Positions 24,456 through 33,125 are shown, counted from the stretch's first letter. The stretch: 41,780 bases of DNA from Candidatus Gastranaerophilales bacterium (GCA_944322625.1 CALUPN010000008.1:1-41780); one strand, 5' to 3'. Numbers and translations: made by a program. The notes: generated by a model from the sequence alone, not told the origin.

Positions 24456-26135
24456 ATGCGAAGTAACAATATTAAAAAAGGTATAGCAAGAACCCCGCAC
24501 AGAAGTCTTTTAATGGCAACAGGAGTTTCTAAAAAGAATATGGAAAGCCCGTTTATCGGGATAGCAAGTTCGTTTTCCGATTTAGTTCCGGGGCATACAG
24601 GAATGCGTGATTTAGAGCGCCAGATTGAAAAGGGTATTCATACAGCAGGCGGACAGGCTTTTATATTCGGAGTTCCTGCCGTGTGTGACGGAATTTCAAT
24701 GGGACATTCGGGCATGCAGTATTCACTTCCTTCAAGGGACTTAATAGCCGACTGCGTTGAAACTGTAGCTAACGCTCATCAGCTTGACGGACTTGTGCTC
24801 CTGTCAAACTGCGATAAAATTACTCCGGGCATGCTTATTGCCGCTGCAAGGATTAATATTCCCGCAATTATTGTAACAGCAGGGCCTATGCTTGACGGAG
24901 AAAGCAGATGTGAAAAACTCACTATGATAAAAGGAGCTTTTGAAGCAATCGGCAAATACAGAAACGGCGAGATTACAAAAGAGCGTCTTGAAGAGCTGGA
25001 AGAAGCTTCCTGCCCGTCTGCCGGTGCCTGTCAGGGATTATATACCGCAAACACAATGGCCTGTCTGACGGAAGTTTTAGGAATGAGCCTTCCTTATTGC
25101 GCTACAGCATCTGCCGTATCTTCCGAAAAAAGAAGAATCGCTTTTGAAAGCGGAATGGAAATAGTTGACAGGGTAAAGAAAGATATTAAACCGCTTGATA
25201 TAATTACAAGAGACAGCTTAAGAAACGCTATAATTGCGGATTTAGCTATGGGCGGTTCTACAAATTCGTTTTTGCATATATTAGCGCTTGCAAATGCTGC
25301 CGGGCTTGGCGGCGAAACAACTTCGCCGGCTGACACCTCACCCCATCCCTCTCCTCAAGGAGAGGGGGTTACCCTTAAAGACTTTGAGGAATTGTCATAT
25401 AAAATTCATCAATTTGTAAAACTTGAACCATCTTCAAACATTACAATGACTCAATTCCATCAGGCAGGCGGAATTCCGGCTGTAATAGATGAGCTCATTA
25501 AAAGTGTACCTGAATTTAAGGGGGGGGGATACAAAAGTGTATATAGCGATAAAAACATTGTTCATCCTTATTCTGAACCGTTTACAACAAAACCGGGCTT
25601 AGGGATTTTATACGGCAATATCGCGCCGGAAGGCTCTGTAATCAAGATTTCTGCAGTGGACGAGAGCTGTTATGAGTTTTTAGGAACGGCTAAAACTTTT
25701 AACTCGGAAGAAGAAGCTATGAAGGCGCTTGAAAACGATTTAATTAAAGAAGGAGATGTTGTTGTAATCCGCTATGAAGGCCCTAAAGGCGGTCCGGGTA
25801 TGAGAGAAATGCTCGCGCCAACTTCTCTTCTTGTCGGGAAAGGACTCGGAACAAAAGCAGCACTTATAACAGACGGCCGATTTTCAGGAGGAACAAGAGG
25901 CATATGCGTCGGTCATATCTGCCCCGAAGCAGCTAACGGAGGGGTAATTGCGCTTATTAAAGACGGTGATAAAATCAGAATTGATATAAATAAAAGGACT
26001 TTAGACCTTCTTGTAAGCGAAGAAGAGCTTGAAGCCCGCAGAAAAAATCTGAAACCTTTTGTAAGCAATGCTAAGGGGTATCTTGCCAAATATTCGAAAA
26101 CAGTATCAGATGCAAGTCATGGAGCAATTGTTTAA
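24456..26135 (+). CDS. ilvD: Dihydroxy-acid dehydratase with in-frame repeat insertion
   Basis: This 559-residue enzyme dehydrates 2,3-dihydroxy acids to 2-oxo acids in isoleucine and valine synthesis. Family motifs include [66 protein letters not shown] and [15 protein letters not shown]. Iron-sulfur ligand candidates are C77, C119 and C192. Residues about 286-306 (with [16 protein letters not shown]) are not part of the family; they are translated from a GC-rich palindromic repeat at about 25331-25370. The reading frame stays open across it. A G9 run at 25520-25528 lies further on. The ATG at 24456 was preferred to an in-frame GTG at 24420 inside the inverted repeat. Confidence 0.96.
   Translation: MRSNNIKKGIARTPHRSLLMATGVSKKNMESPFIGIASSFSDLVPGHTGMRDLERQIEKGIHTAGGQAFIFGVPAVCDGISMGHSGMQYSLPSRDLIADCVETVANAHQLDGLVLLSNCDKITPGMLIAAARINIPAIIVTAGPMLDGESRCEKLTMIKGAFEAIGKYRNGEITKERLEELEEASCPSAGACQGLYTANTMACLTEVLGMSLPYCATASAVSSEKRRIAFESGMEIVDRVKKDIKPLDIITRDSLRNAIIADLAMGGSTNSFLHILALANAAGLGGETTSPADTSPHPSPQGEGVTLKDFEELSYKIHQFVKLEPSSNITMTQFHQAGGIPAVIDELIKSVPEFKGGGYKSVYSDKNIVHPYSEPFTTKPGLGILYGNIAPEGSVIKISAVDESCYEFLGTAKTFNSEEEAMKALENDLIKEGDVVVIRYEGPKGGPGMREMLAPTSLLVGKGLGTKAALITDGRFSGGTRGICVGHICPEAANGGVIALIKDGDKIRIDINKRTLDLLVSEEELEARRKNLKPFVSNAKGYLAKYSKTVSDASHGAIV
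25334..25369 (+). repeat. Palindromic repeat inserted inside ilvD
   Basis: ACACCTCACCCCATCCCTCT followed by CCTCAAGGAGAGGGGG is almost identical to the element at 27580-27615 in reverse complement, differing at two positions. The core has 8-bp perfect arms CCCTCTCC/GGAGAGGG around TCAA. It is translated in frame as part of IlvD. Confidence 0.85.
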
Positions 26136-26629
26136 TGAAAAACGAGTTAAGAAACAAATTAAAGAATATATGCAAAAGCGGCTGCAGCAGGGAACTTGCG
26201 GAAAAACTCAAAAATACAGAAGAGTATAAAAATGCCGTAAATATTATGCTTTTTTATCCCTTAAAGAATGAAGTCGATTTACTTTCGATTATGGAAGATA
26301 ACACAAAAAACTTTTATCTCCCAAGAATTGAAGGAGAAGATTTGCTCTGCTGCCCTTATAAACAAGGTGACAAGCTCGAAATTTCCTGTTTTAAAACGCT
26401 TGAGCCGTTAACAATTCCTGTTGATAAAAATTTGATAGATTTAGTAATAGTTCCCGCGCTTTGCTGTGACAGGAATAATTACCGTCTGGGTTACGGCAAA
26501 GGATTTTATGACAGATTTTTAAAGGGTTACAGAGGAAAAACCGCAGTATGTCTGCCAAAAGAATTAATAATAGATACGGTTTACCCCGAAAGTTATGACA
26601 TCCCTGTAGATTTAGTAATCACCTATTGA
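26135..26629 (+). CDS. 5-formyltetrahydrofolate cyclo-ligase
   Basis: This 164-residue enzyme converts 5-formyl-THF to 5,10-methenyl-THF with ATP, returning a storage form of folate to one-carbon metabolism. The signature YRLGYGKGFYDRFL lies at about 109-122 and VIVPALCCDRNN precedes it, as in the family. It is slightly shorter than usual at the N terminus. Its ATG overlaps the ilvD stop (TAATG), so translation is coupled. Its 3' end overlaps the end of the opposing gene by 7 bases. Confidence 0.92.
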   Translation: MKNELRNKLKNICKSGCSRELAEKLKNTEEYKNAVNIMLFYPLKNEVDLLSIMEDNTKNFYLPRIEGEDLLCCPYKQGDKLEISCFKTLEPLTIPVDKNLIDLVIVPALCCDRNNYRLGYGKGFYDRFLKGYRGKTAVCLPKELIIDTVYPESYDIPVDLVITY

Positions 26630-26955
26630 AAATTATAGGTAAATGAGTTCTGAATTCCTGCGTTAACAGCATTTCTTGCTGATTGATATTCGGCATTAAC
26701 CATATCAAGTCTCTGCTGGTATTCCTGCATTTGTAAATCCAGTTTTTTCTCTAAAACAATAAGCTTGTCTCTTCTTGCCTCCAGCTGTTTAACAGCAGGG
26801 TTTTCAGGATCCAGATCGTTACCTAAAGACATTATCTCATCGGATGAAGCCACCAATTCCATCTTGGCGGACGCAATCCACTGTATTTTTGATTCCAGCG
26901 AAATCTTATACGCTGTTAAATACATCATTCTGAAACTTGAGGCAATTAATCCCAT
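26623..26955 (-). CDS. Small coiled-coil protein with MGxxAS N-terminal and SF C-terminal modules
   Basis: This 110-residue protein is nearly all helical. Its N terminus MGLIASSFRMMYLTAYKIS resembles MGMAASQARYLALVARKSN of the 591-residue protein at 28655-30430. Its C terminus (LEKKLDLQMQEYQ, then AVNAGIQNSF) aligns with the C terminus of that protein (EDQQLELRLKQL, then IVKDNVEDSF). It thus looks like both end modules joined without the variable middle. No signal peptide is present. An AAGGAA ribosome-binding site precedes it, and it follows the gene at 26968-27237 by 12 bases. Function unknown. Confidence 0.7.
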   Translation of the reverse strand: MGLIASSFRMMYLTAYKISLESKIQWIASAKMELVASSDEIMSLGNDLDPENPAVKQLEARRDKLIVLEKKLDLQMQEYQQRLDMVNAEYQSARNAVNAGIQNSFTYNFQ

Positions 26956-26967
26956 AACTTGTTCCTT

Positions 26968-27237
26968 CTATCTTGTTTCGTTTAAATTCTTGCCTTTCAG
27001 GAATGTGTGCTCATTGCTTTCCGCTATCAGACTTTCCATTTTATGAAGCTGATGTTTGTGATAATTGACTCTGTATTTTGCCATCTTCAGCTTCTGTCTT
27101 ATGGTGAGCATGTCCTTCAGGCTCGATAATAAACTTACAGCCAGTGCCTTAAATGGATTTTTCCGTCTGAAAAACGACTGTGCAAAATTCAAAAAATTCA
27201 CTAACCGTTTTATACTTTGTTGTAGTTCTTCACGCAT
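26968..27237 (-). CDS. Small basic helical protein, 89 residues
   Basis: I do not recognise this protein. It is strongly basic and helical, with segments SIKRLVNFLNFAQSFFRRKNPFK and TIRQKLKMAKYRVNYHKHQL that look like a coiled coil. There is no signal peptide. It shares an operon with the 110-residue coiled-coil protein. A small helper or chaperone is possible from size and context, but this is not shown by the sequence. Confidence 0.55.
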   Translation of the reverse strand: MREELQQSIKRLVNFLNFAQSFFRRKNPFKALAVSLLSSLKDMLTIRQKLKMAKYRVNYHKHQLHKMESLIAESNEHTFLKGKNLNETR

Positions 27238-27634
27238 AAGCTTTTTCTCCTATGCATTCTAAGCCTACATGTATTATAAAACATGTAATCGTGAATAATT
27301 GCCTATTTTTAGAAGTATTTGTTACAAATGTTAACATGTTATTCAGAACTAGTCCTCTTGCCGGTGATACTGTTAAATACAAACCTTTTTTTATAATAAT
27401 CGTTTTGTACTACATTATTATTTAACGGCATTTTCTTCAAAAACTTTAATTCTTTTTGGTTATAATACCTCTGTTCGTTACAAAAATTTACAATTGATAC
27501 TATTGTTTTAAAAAAAGCATTATTGAATATAATATCCAACATTATTCTCAAAAAAGTACGTTCTCTCATAAATATTTCTCCCCCTCTCCTTGATAAGAGG
27601 GATGGGGTGAGGTGTTAACCGGTGCCCCTAATTA
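27238..27634. other. Spacer with conserved AT-rich element and a palindromic repeat
   Basis: No gene is supported here. TGTTACA occurs at 27320-27326. The 27425-27494 segment repeats parts of 9227-9286, including GTTACAAAAATTTACAAT. At 27580-27617 lies the palindromic GC-rich element also found inside ilvD. A 76-codon minus-strand reading frame (27339-27569) mainly translates these shared noncoding elements and is not called. Confidence 0.6.
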
Positions 27635-28492
27635 TTATAAGTCTTGAATATCTTTGCTTGCAGATTCAATATCATCTTTAAGCATTTTTCTTACAACATC
27701 ACACTGAGTATCGAGCATTTTACAAACAGTTTCAATGTTTGCGACCTTTTGGGAAAGAATTGTATCGGCGTTTGCAATAACGTTGCTGGAAACTGTTTGA
27801 TAAGCAGAAAGTGCAGCGGAAGTAGTCCCCTGCATCAAGTTACCCATAACAACTGCAGGAAGCCCGAATTCACCCAAATAAGGCGCTGCAGCGGTCATAA
27901 TTCCGCCCCAGCCTGACACTATACCCGCCAGCGGCATAAGTATATTCGCGGCCCCTATTCCGTAGCCGTTTGCGGTTCCTACGCCGTACGCAGCCGTACT
28001 TGCAATATCTGCAATGCTTCCTATCCCTGATGCGTAACCTGTTGTAGCACCATCAGAAGAACCGAAACCTGTTAATAAATCTCCGATAGATGAAGCGCCG
28101 CCTGTTGTATAACCGCTTTGTCTGTAGCCGTAATTTGCGGCATATCCGCTTGGAAATCCGGAATAATTTCCAAGACTGTTTACGCCAAAAGACGAATAAG
28201 TTCCCGTAGTACCTCCGGTTCCGCCTGTATATTGTGTCCAATAAGAAGTCCCTGGGATATTCATTGCGGTAGTTCCGCCTAACGTTGTCATAAATGCTGA
28301 TGGAGCAAATAAGCTTGCAAGTTGATATAAAAACCCGCCTGCGGCTTCAAAACCTGTACCCGAACTTCCGGAACCGGCTACAGTTAAGTCTCTTAACCTG
28401 TCATAGGTTTCATAGAGCATAACTTTTGCATCGGATGAGGCCGAGCTGAATCTGTTTGCTATTACTAAGTATCCATCATTCTTGTATGACAT
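27635..28492 (-). CDS. Hypothetical protein with G/S/Y-rich middle and helical ends
   Basis: This 285-residue protein lacks a signal peptide. Its first 38 residues and last 70 residues are helical, while about 40-185 is low-complexity, rich in G, S, T and Y. The C-terminal KMLKDDIESASK resembles KIVKDNVEDSFK in the neighbouring 591-residue protein (K-x-x-K-D-[DN]-[IV]-E). An AAGGAAA ribosome-binding site precedes the ATG. It lies downstream of the 591-residue protein gene on the same strand. A surface structural or secreted role is plausible but unproven. Confidence 0.65.
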   Translation of the reverse strand: MSYKNDGYLVIANRFSSASSDAKVMLYETYDRLRDLTVAGSGSSGTGFEAAGGFLYQLASLFAPSAFMTTLGGTTAMNIPGTSYWTQYTGGTGGTTGTYSSFGVNSLGNYSGFPSGYAANYGYRQSGYTTGGASSIGDLLTGFGSSDGATTGYASGIGSIADIASTAAYGVGTANGYGIGAANILMPLAGIVSGWGGIMTAAAPYLGEFGLPAVVMGNLMQGTTSAALSAYQTVSSNVIANADTILSQKVANIETVCKMLDTQCDVVRKMLKDDIESASKDIQDL

Positions 28493-28523
28493 TGTTTTTT
28501 CCTTTTTAGTTTAAAAGTTGAAC

Positions 28524-28633
28524 AGTTTAGGAGTTTAGAAGAAATTTTAGTTTATTCCTTTTGTTTATTTAGTTTATTTGTTGAAAACAATTTATATTTC
28601 TTATAAACTACTCAACTTCTAAACTCATAAACT
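28524..28633. repeat. Eighteen-base inverted repeat between two genes
   Basis: AGTTTAGGAGTTTAGAAG (28524-28541) and CTTCTAAACTCATAAACT (28616-28633) are inverted copies with one mismatch, 74 bp apart. The same CTCCTAAACTTCT-type sequence forms the tails of the tandem units at 9530-9565 and about 9780. Confidence 0.65.
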
Positions 28634-28654
28634 TCTTTTTATGCTGCTATTCTA

Positions 28655-30430
28655 TTAACCGCCGAAGGTCTTGAAGGAATCTTCAACGTTATCTTTAACA
28701 ATCTTAGAAACTGCATCTATTTCTGTAGAAAGTGCATTCTGTTCGGTATCTAATTGTTTCAGTCTTAATTCTAACTGCTGGTCTTCCTGCTGAATCAGAG
28801 AAGTTTTTGCATTGATATCCTGAACCATTTTATCGTACTGTGCACTTTCATAATAATACTGGTTCATTGCGTCTTGATAAGCAACATCGTCTGTTATTGT
28901 TTCCATATTAAGCGTATAAGTAATTGTATCATCGCCGATTCTTACGGAAGTAAATCTTCCCTGTCCGTCAGTCTCAAGAAGGGCTTTTTCTGTTTTTTCT
29001 ATTTTTGTAGAAACATAAGTTGCATTATAGTATGCAAGCTTCTGCTGGTTATCAATATGGTTTATACCGGTTCCGCTGTTTGCTGTTTCGGCTAAATCAT
29101 AATATGTTGTATAATACGTTACTCCGTTTTGGGTAAAGCTGTAAATACCGCCGGAATAAGTATCTGCATTATAAGTTCCGTCTAAAGTATCAAAACATTT
29201 TGTCAGATTTGTTTCAATACCTTGAGCCTGCATGTCCTTAATAACCTGTGCAATCTCAGCCATTTGATCTGCTGTTAATTCGCTCAATGCATTCAATTGG
29301 CAGTTACCTATGTAACTTGGAACACTCATTGCGTCAAATGTAGCCTGCGCTAAATCCAGACGTGCTTTTGCAGTATCAGATAAAGCTTTCAGATTTGCTA
29401 TCTCATCATTCATCCCGTTAATAGATTTCCAGGTGGCTGTATCATCTTTCCCTGCAGGATCATCCATATAATATAGCGGCAATAATGTTTTTGTACCCGT
29501 ACCCACTCCGATTAATGAGCCTAAGTCAGATTCAAAGGCTATTGTTTGGTTTGCGGTGTCATAATAAACATCATTCAAATCAAAATCTTCTTCTAATGCC
29601 CCGTTAGCCTTTAAAGCTTCAACGGCTGAGGTCAGAATTTGTTTATCAGCATCAGATAACGAAGCGTAAGGCGTATATGTTTTTTGGTCTGAAACCGGAG
29701 TATACTGACTCTTATCTTCTGTTTCATCAAGATTATATGTATATCCGCCTGCACCATCTTCAACTCTGATATAAAAATTCCCGTCTTTATAAAAACGATA
29801 TAAATCGGAACCGGCGGCTGATTCATAAATTAAATATCCATTGTCATCTACCTGTGTAGTAGATACGGTAAATGTCCCATCATCATTAAGCGTAGCATTA
29901 TTTACATTTGCGCTTGTTAAACTGTCTGCATAAGATTGGAGTTTTGATGCTTCACTTAGTTTTGTTTGATATGCAGCTAATTTTTCATCATAATCAGCCT
30001 GAGCATCGGCAATTTCCTTTTGTGCTTCTTGTATTGCAGATATTTGCGCAGCATAAGCGGTACTGTCCGTCGGGATTGAACCTGAAAACTGAACTTTCGG
30101 GTCATTCATCTTCTTTTGAGAGCCTGTATAAACATCAGCGTTGTAGTGATAATTTATAACATAGTTGTAATCTTCTTCGGGAGAGGCAAGCTGCTGCCAG
30201 CTGTCAATTGTAGATTCATTAATACCATCCGTAAATGAGTACTGCATTTTTGTAAAATCCTGCGTGCTTGGAGGGACAGGAACACTTAAACCCAACATTT
30301 GGTTAAACAAATTTGCAGTTTGATTTGATAAAACAGTTCTGGCCTGATTTATCTGTTGTCCTTCATATTCACAATTGGATTTACGTGCTACCAGTGCTAA
30401 ATATCTGGCCTGTGATGCTGCCATACCCAT
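28655..30430 (-). CDS. Large protein with conserved helical ends and variable beta-rich middle
   Basis: This 591-residue protein has no signal peptide. The N terminus MGMAASQARYLALVARKSN and following EYEGQQINQARTVLSNQTANLF are helical. A coiled coil occupies about 130-170. The middle (about 180-490) is beta-rich, acidic and rich in Y, D and T. The last 70 residues are a coiled coil ending IVKDNVEDSFKTFGG. Conserved helical ends with a variable middle is the plan of flagellar axial proteins and similar type III substrates, but there is no clear flagellin, hook or FlgL motif. A GGAGA ribosome-binding site is present. I recognise the MGxxASQAR start only as recurrent in this lineage. Confidence 0.7.
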   Translation of the reverse strand: MGMAASQARYLALVARKSNCEYEGQQINQARTVLSNQTANLFNQMLGLSVPVPPSTQDFTKMQYSFTDGINESTIDSWQQLASPEEDYNYVINYHYNADVYTGSQKKMNDPKVQFSGSIPTDSTAYAAQISAIQEAQKEIADAQADYDEKLAAYQTKLSEASKLQSYADSLTSANVNNATLNDDGTFTVSTTQVDDNGYLIYESAAGSDLYRFYKDGNFYIRVEDGAGGYTYNLDETEDKSQYTPVSDQKTYTPYASLSDADKQILTSAVEALKANGALEEDFDLNDVYYDTANQTIAFESDLGSLIGVGTGTKTLLPLYYMDDPAGKDDTATWKSINGMNDEIANLKALSDTAKARLDLAQATFDAMSVPSYIGNCQLNALSELTADQMAEIAQVIKDMQAQGIETNLTKCFDTLDGTYNADTYSGGIYSFTQNGVTYYTTYYDLAETANSGTGINHIDNQQKLAYYNATYVSTKIEKTEKALLETDGQGRFTSVRIGDDTITYTLNMETITDDVAYQDAMNQYYYESAQYDKMVQDINAKTSLIQQEDQQLELRLKQLDTEQNALSTEIDAVSKIVKDNVEDSFKTFGG

Positions 30431-30611
30431 AAAGCGGTCTCCTATTTCTTGTACTTATATATTTGGTTTAATGAACTTTCTGCTAAAGTCAACAATTATA
30501 ACATCATTATATAGTATTTTTGCTTATATTAATATAAGTGATTATGAAAAAATCAATCAAATAAATTAACAGGGATAATAAAAATCGTTTAAATGAAGGA
30601 TGGGGGTATTA

Positions 30612-30626
30612 TGTTATAATTAATAA
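30612..30626 (+). promoter_or_regulatory. Extended -10 promoter, leaderless, for the porin gene
   Basis: TG-T-TATAAT (30612-30620) precedes the ATG at 30627 by 6 nt. No ribosome-binding site and no clear -35 box are seen. Confidence 0.55.
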
Positions 30627-31781
30627 ATGAAGTATTTCCTTTTGGTTTTTGTTTTGTTAACATTGCCTCTCTCTGCTTTTGCAATTGAGGAAGTACTTCT
30701 TGAAGTCGATGATAACCTCAAACCAGAGGCTTCTGCCGGTAAAATTTTTGATGAAGATGATGAGCTGACTTTGTATGAAAAAATCCAGGATATAAAAGCT
30801 AAAGAGGTTAAAGATACAAACAGTTCTGCTTACCTGCTGGATGGAATTCTAACCAAAAAATTTGCTTCGGGTCCGATTGAGACTATGCATTTGTTCGGCT
30901 ATTATAGAGGTGCGGTCGATATGGATTTATCAGAGGGCGGAGATACTCTATATGATTTTAACGCAATTCAGGCCGGTATTAACGGGAAATTCAGAGGGGG
31001 GCAGAACTTTTATGAAGCAAGGTTCCGGTTTGATCCTGTTGAAGGGTATTCCTTTCTTCAAACTATGCCGATTGATATTTATGTGGCAAATGCTTCAATT
31101 CCCCATCATACAATAATCCTCGGAAATACAAGGACACCGACAGGTTATGAAGGCTCGCGCTCGGATACGATTATTCCGTTTATTTTGAGGTCGCAAATAT
31201 CAAGGAATTTTGGTAATACCAGAAAAGTCGGCTTAAGAATAAAAGGTAATTATGATCTTATTGAATACGATTTAGGCGGTTATAGTTCGGATACTTATTT
31301 TAGAGAGTTTTTCCCGGGGGCTGAATTCTCCGGATGGGTTAATCTAAAACCGCTTGGAAAAACAAGGGGTAAATACGGAAATCTTACCCTTGGAGGGGGA
31401 ATTACTGCCGGAAATAATGTTACTGATTATTTTGTAGGCGGCTTGTATGCAGGTTATGAATACAAAAACTTTATGGCTAATTTTGAGTACGCTTCTGCTA
31501 ACGGATATAACGGCGCAAGAACGATTTCAACCAATCAGGCAGAAGGATTTTATTCAACTGTCGGGTACAAAATTACGCCAAAACTGCAGGTGCTGGCGAG
31601 GTATGACCATTATATTCCGGATAAAAATTTCTCAGACGATATAAGACGTGAATATTCAGTCGGACTTAATTATTTTATAAAAGGTCAGGCGCTAAAAATA
31701 ATGCTTAACTACGTTTTCTGCCAGAATGATATCTTAGAAAATTCTCACCGTCTTATGCTCGGCACACAAATAATACTTTAG
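30627..31781 (+). CDS. Outer-membrane porin-like beta-barrel protein
   Basis: This 384-residue protein has a signal peptide (MKYFLLVFVLLTLPLSAFA), a short acidic N-terminal stretch, then from about 80 alternating hydrophobic/polar strands typical of a beta-barrel (for example LQVLARYDHYIPD, YSVGLNYFIKG and the terminal HRLMLGTQIIL). The pattern resembles phosphate-selective porin O/P family barrels. Substrate preference cannot be read from the sequence. Its last four bases overlap the end of the opposing CHAP-like gene. Confidence 0.7.
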   Translation: MKYFLLVFVLLTLPLSAFAIEEVLLEVDDNLKPEASAGKIFDEDDELTLYEKIQDIKAKEVKDTNSSAYLLDGILTKKFASGPIETMHLFGYYRGAVDMDLSEGGDTLYDFNAIQAGINGKFRGGQNFYEARFRFDPVEGYSFLQTMPIDIYVANASIPHHTIILGNTRTPTGYEGSRSDTIIPFILRSQISRNFGNTRKVGLRIKGNYDLIEYDLGGYSSDTYFREFFPGAEFSGWVNLKPLGKTRGKYGNLTLGGGITAGNNVTDYFVGGLYAGYEYKNFMANFEYASANGYNGARTISTNQAEGFYSTVGYKITPKLQVLARYDHYIPDKNFSDDIRREYSVGLNYFIKGQALKIMLNYVFCQNDILENSHRLMLGTQIIL

Positions 31782-32530
31782 GCCCTTACCGGAACAAATA
31801 TAGCATCCGGCTGCTTATTAAGATTTTTTGTAATCCCGTCTGAAACAGCCCTGTTATCCCCGGTTGTAATTTCAGTATGACCGTATTTAGCACTATACCC
31901 CTGTGACCCTTTGTTATACACAATAACGCATCCGGCCGGTAAATCTTCCACATTTACGGAAGAGGGTGATATTTCTTTAAAGTTTTCATTTCCTCTCAGT
32001 ATACTTGTCATCTGGTAAGCGTCACCTTGTTGATATGCTCCGAGCCCCGCTTTTTCTATAGCTCTCTTAACATACGTTGCACAATAACCGCTAAAACCTT
32101 TTGAGTTCCTTAATGCGATTTTTGCCAATTTCTCTCCGCTTTCCGCATTGTACTCAGCAACAGAAAAACCCTTTTTATTCTTATTCGATAATGTAAAGCT
32201 ATCACCCCAAACTGCATTTGTGCTATTAAACCGGGATGTATTATTCCATATAGAAGAATTACCCCAGCCACTCCAAGCGGAATCATTATTCCAGCTTACA
32301 TTATCCCAAATATCAGTCGGAAACAGTTTTGAAAAATCAAAACTGAAAGACGGCATCGGAAGTGCATTAAAAAACAGAGAAGTAAAGGTATTAAAATTAA
32401 AAGAGTTAAATGAATTAAAACCGCTCCACCCCGCAAACGGCAATGTCGGACTAAACCAGCTCGTTTGAGTGTTTATTCCGTTCGACAAATAGTCCATATT
32501 CAGATTTGTGAATTGGTTATAGAAAGTCAT
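31778..32530 (-). CDS. CHAP-like cysteine hydrolase with aromatic/N/S-rich N terminus
   Basis: The C-terminal half (about 120-250) has the arrangement of a CHAP or NlpC/P60-type peptidase/amidase: candidate nucleophile C150 in GFSGYCATYVKRAIEKAGLG and candidate H218 in KYGHTEITTG. Such enzymes cut peptidoglycan peptides or amide bonds. Residues 1-110 are low-complexity, rich in N, S, F and W, with no signal peptide. A route through a non-Sec exporter, possibly the flagellar gate, would fit but is speculation. TATAAT and AAGGAT precede the start. Confidence 0.65.
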   Translation of the reverse strand: MTFYNQFTNLNMDYLSNGINTQTSWFSPTLPFAGWSGFNSFNSFNFNTFTSLFFNALPMPSFSFDFSKLFPTDIWDNVSWNNDSAWSGWGNSSIWNNTSRFNSTNAVWGDSFTLSNKNKKGFSVAEYNAESGEKLAKIALRNSKGFSGYCATYVKRAIEKAGLGAYQQGDAYQMTSILRGNENFKEISPSSVNVEDLPAGCVIVYNKGSQGYSAKYGHTEITTGDNRAVSDGITKNLNKQPDAIFVPVRA

Positions 32531-32599
32531 GACAAATATCCTTAATTATATAAAGTATATAATTAACTGATAATTGCCTTTTTGTAACAAAAATTAATA

Positions 32600-33040
32600 C
32601 TACCAATCCTCTGAACCATATATTTTATACTTATCTATCACAGATTTATTATGCTCAACAGTCATTTGTACATTTCTGTCGGAAGAATGTAATGATTCGC
32701 AATATATAATTTCCTCTTTTAACTTTCTTATATATTGCTTAAATCTTTCGGATTTTGAAAAAATCTCACCGTAAAAGCCGCAATTCTCCGGAATATATGC
32801 AAACGGAGAGGACGGATAATTAGCACACTCTTTAGGTTTATTTGAATTCACACAGAGATTATTTTCTAAATACTTACATGAACAAAAAGTTATATTTTTC
32901 GTTTTACTTACCGGATAAAGCATTTGTTCAAATTCGTTTGTTAAAATTTGAACCCCGTCAAAAAAAATAATACGTTTCTCAAAATCTACAGGTATTCGCC
33001 TGCAGCAATCACCGCATTTATTACAAAAATTTCCGCTCAT
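32600..33040 (-). CDS. YkgJ-family cysteine-cluster protein
   Basis: This 146-residue protein begins with CNKCGDCC (C6, C9, C12, C13) and has further cysteines in FCSCKYLENNLC, KPKECANYP and ENCGFYGE. This matches the YkgJ family, thought to chelate zinc or an iron-sulfur cluster; the cellular role is not established. No signal peptide. A TATAAT box (minus strand, 33053-33048) lies 7 nt before the ATG, suggesting another leaderless mRNA. Confidence 0.75.
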   Translation of the reverse strand: MSGNFCNKCGDCCRRIPVDFEKRIIFFDGVQILTNEFEQMLYPVSKTKNITFCSCKYLENNLCVNSNKPKECANYPSSPFAYIPENCGFYGEIFSKSERFKQYIRKLKEEIIYCESLHSSDRNVQMTVEHNKSVIDKYKIYGSEDW

Positions 33041-33053
33041 AGCTAATATTATA
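33041..33053 (-). promoter_or_regulatory. -10 box of the leaderless YkgJ-type gene
   Basis: On the minus strand TG directly precedes TATAAT (33053-33048), and the ATG at 33040 follows after 7 nt with no ribosome-binding site. Confidence 0.5.
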
Positions 33054-33125
33054 CATTTAATATAGGATAGGCAAAAGAGTAAAAATATAATATCATGTAA
33101 TCAGATTAGAAATAGGAGATGAAAA

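Noticed and set aside
27339-27569. Minus-strand 76-residue protein
   Set aside because: It mostly covers the AT-rich element shared with the noncoding spacer at 9227-9286, and its ribosome-binding site comes from a palindromic repeat.
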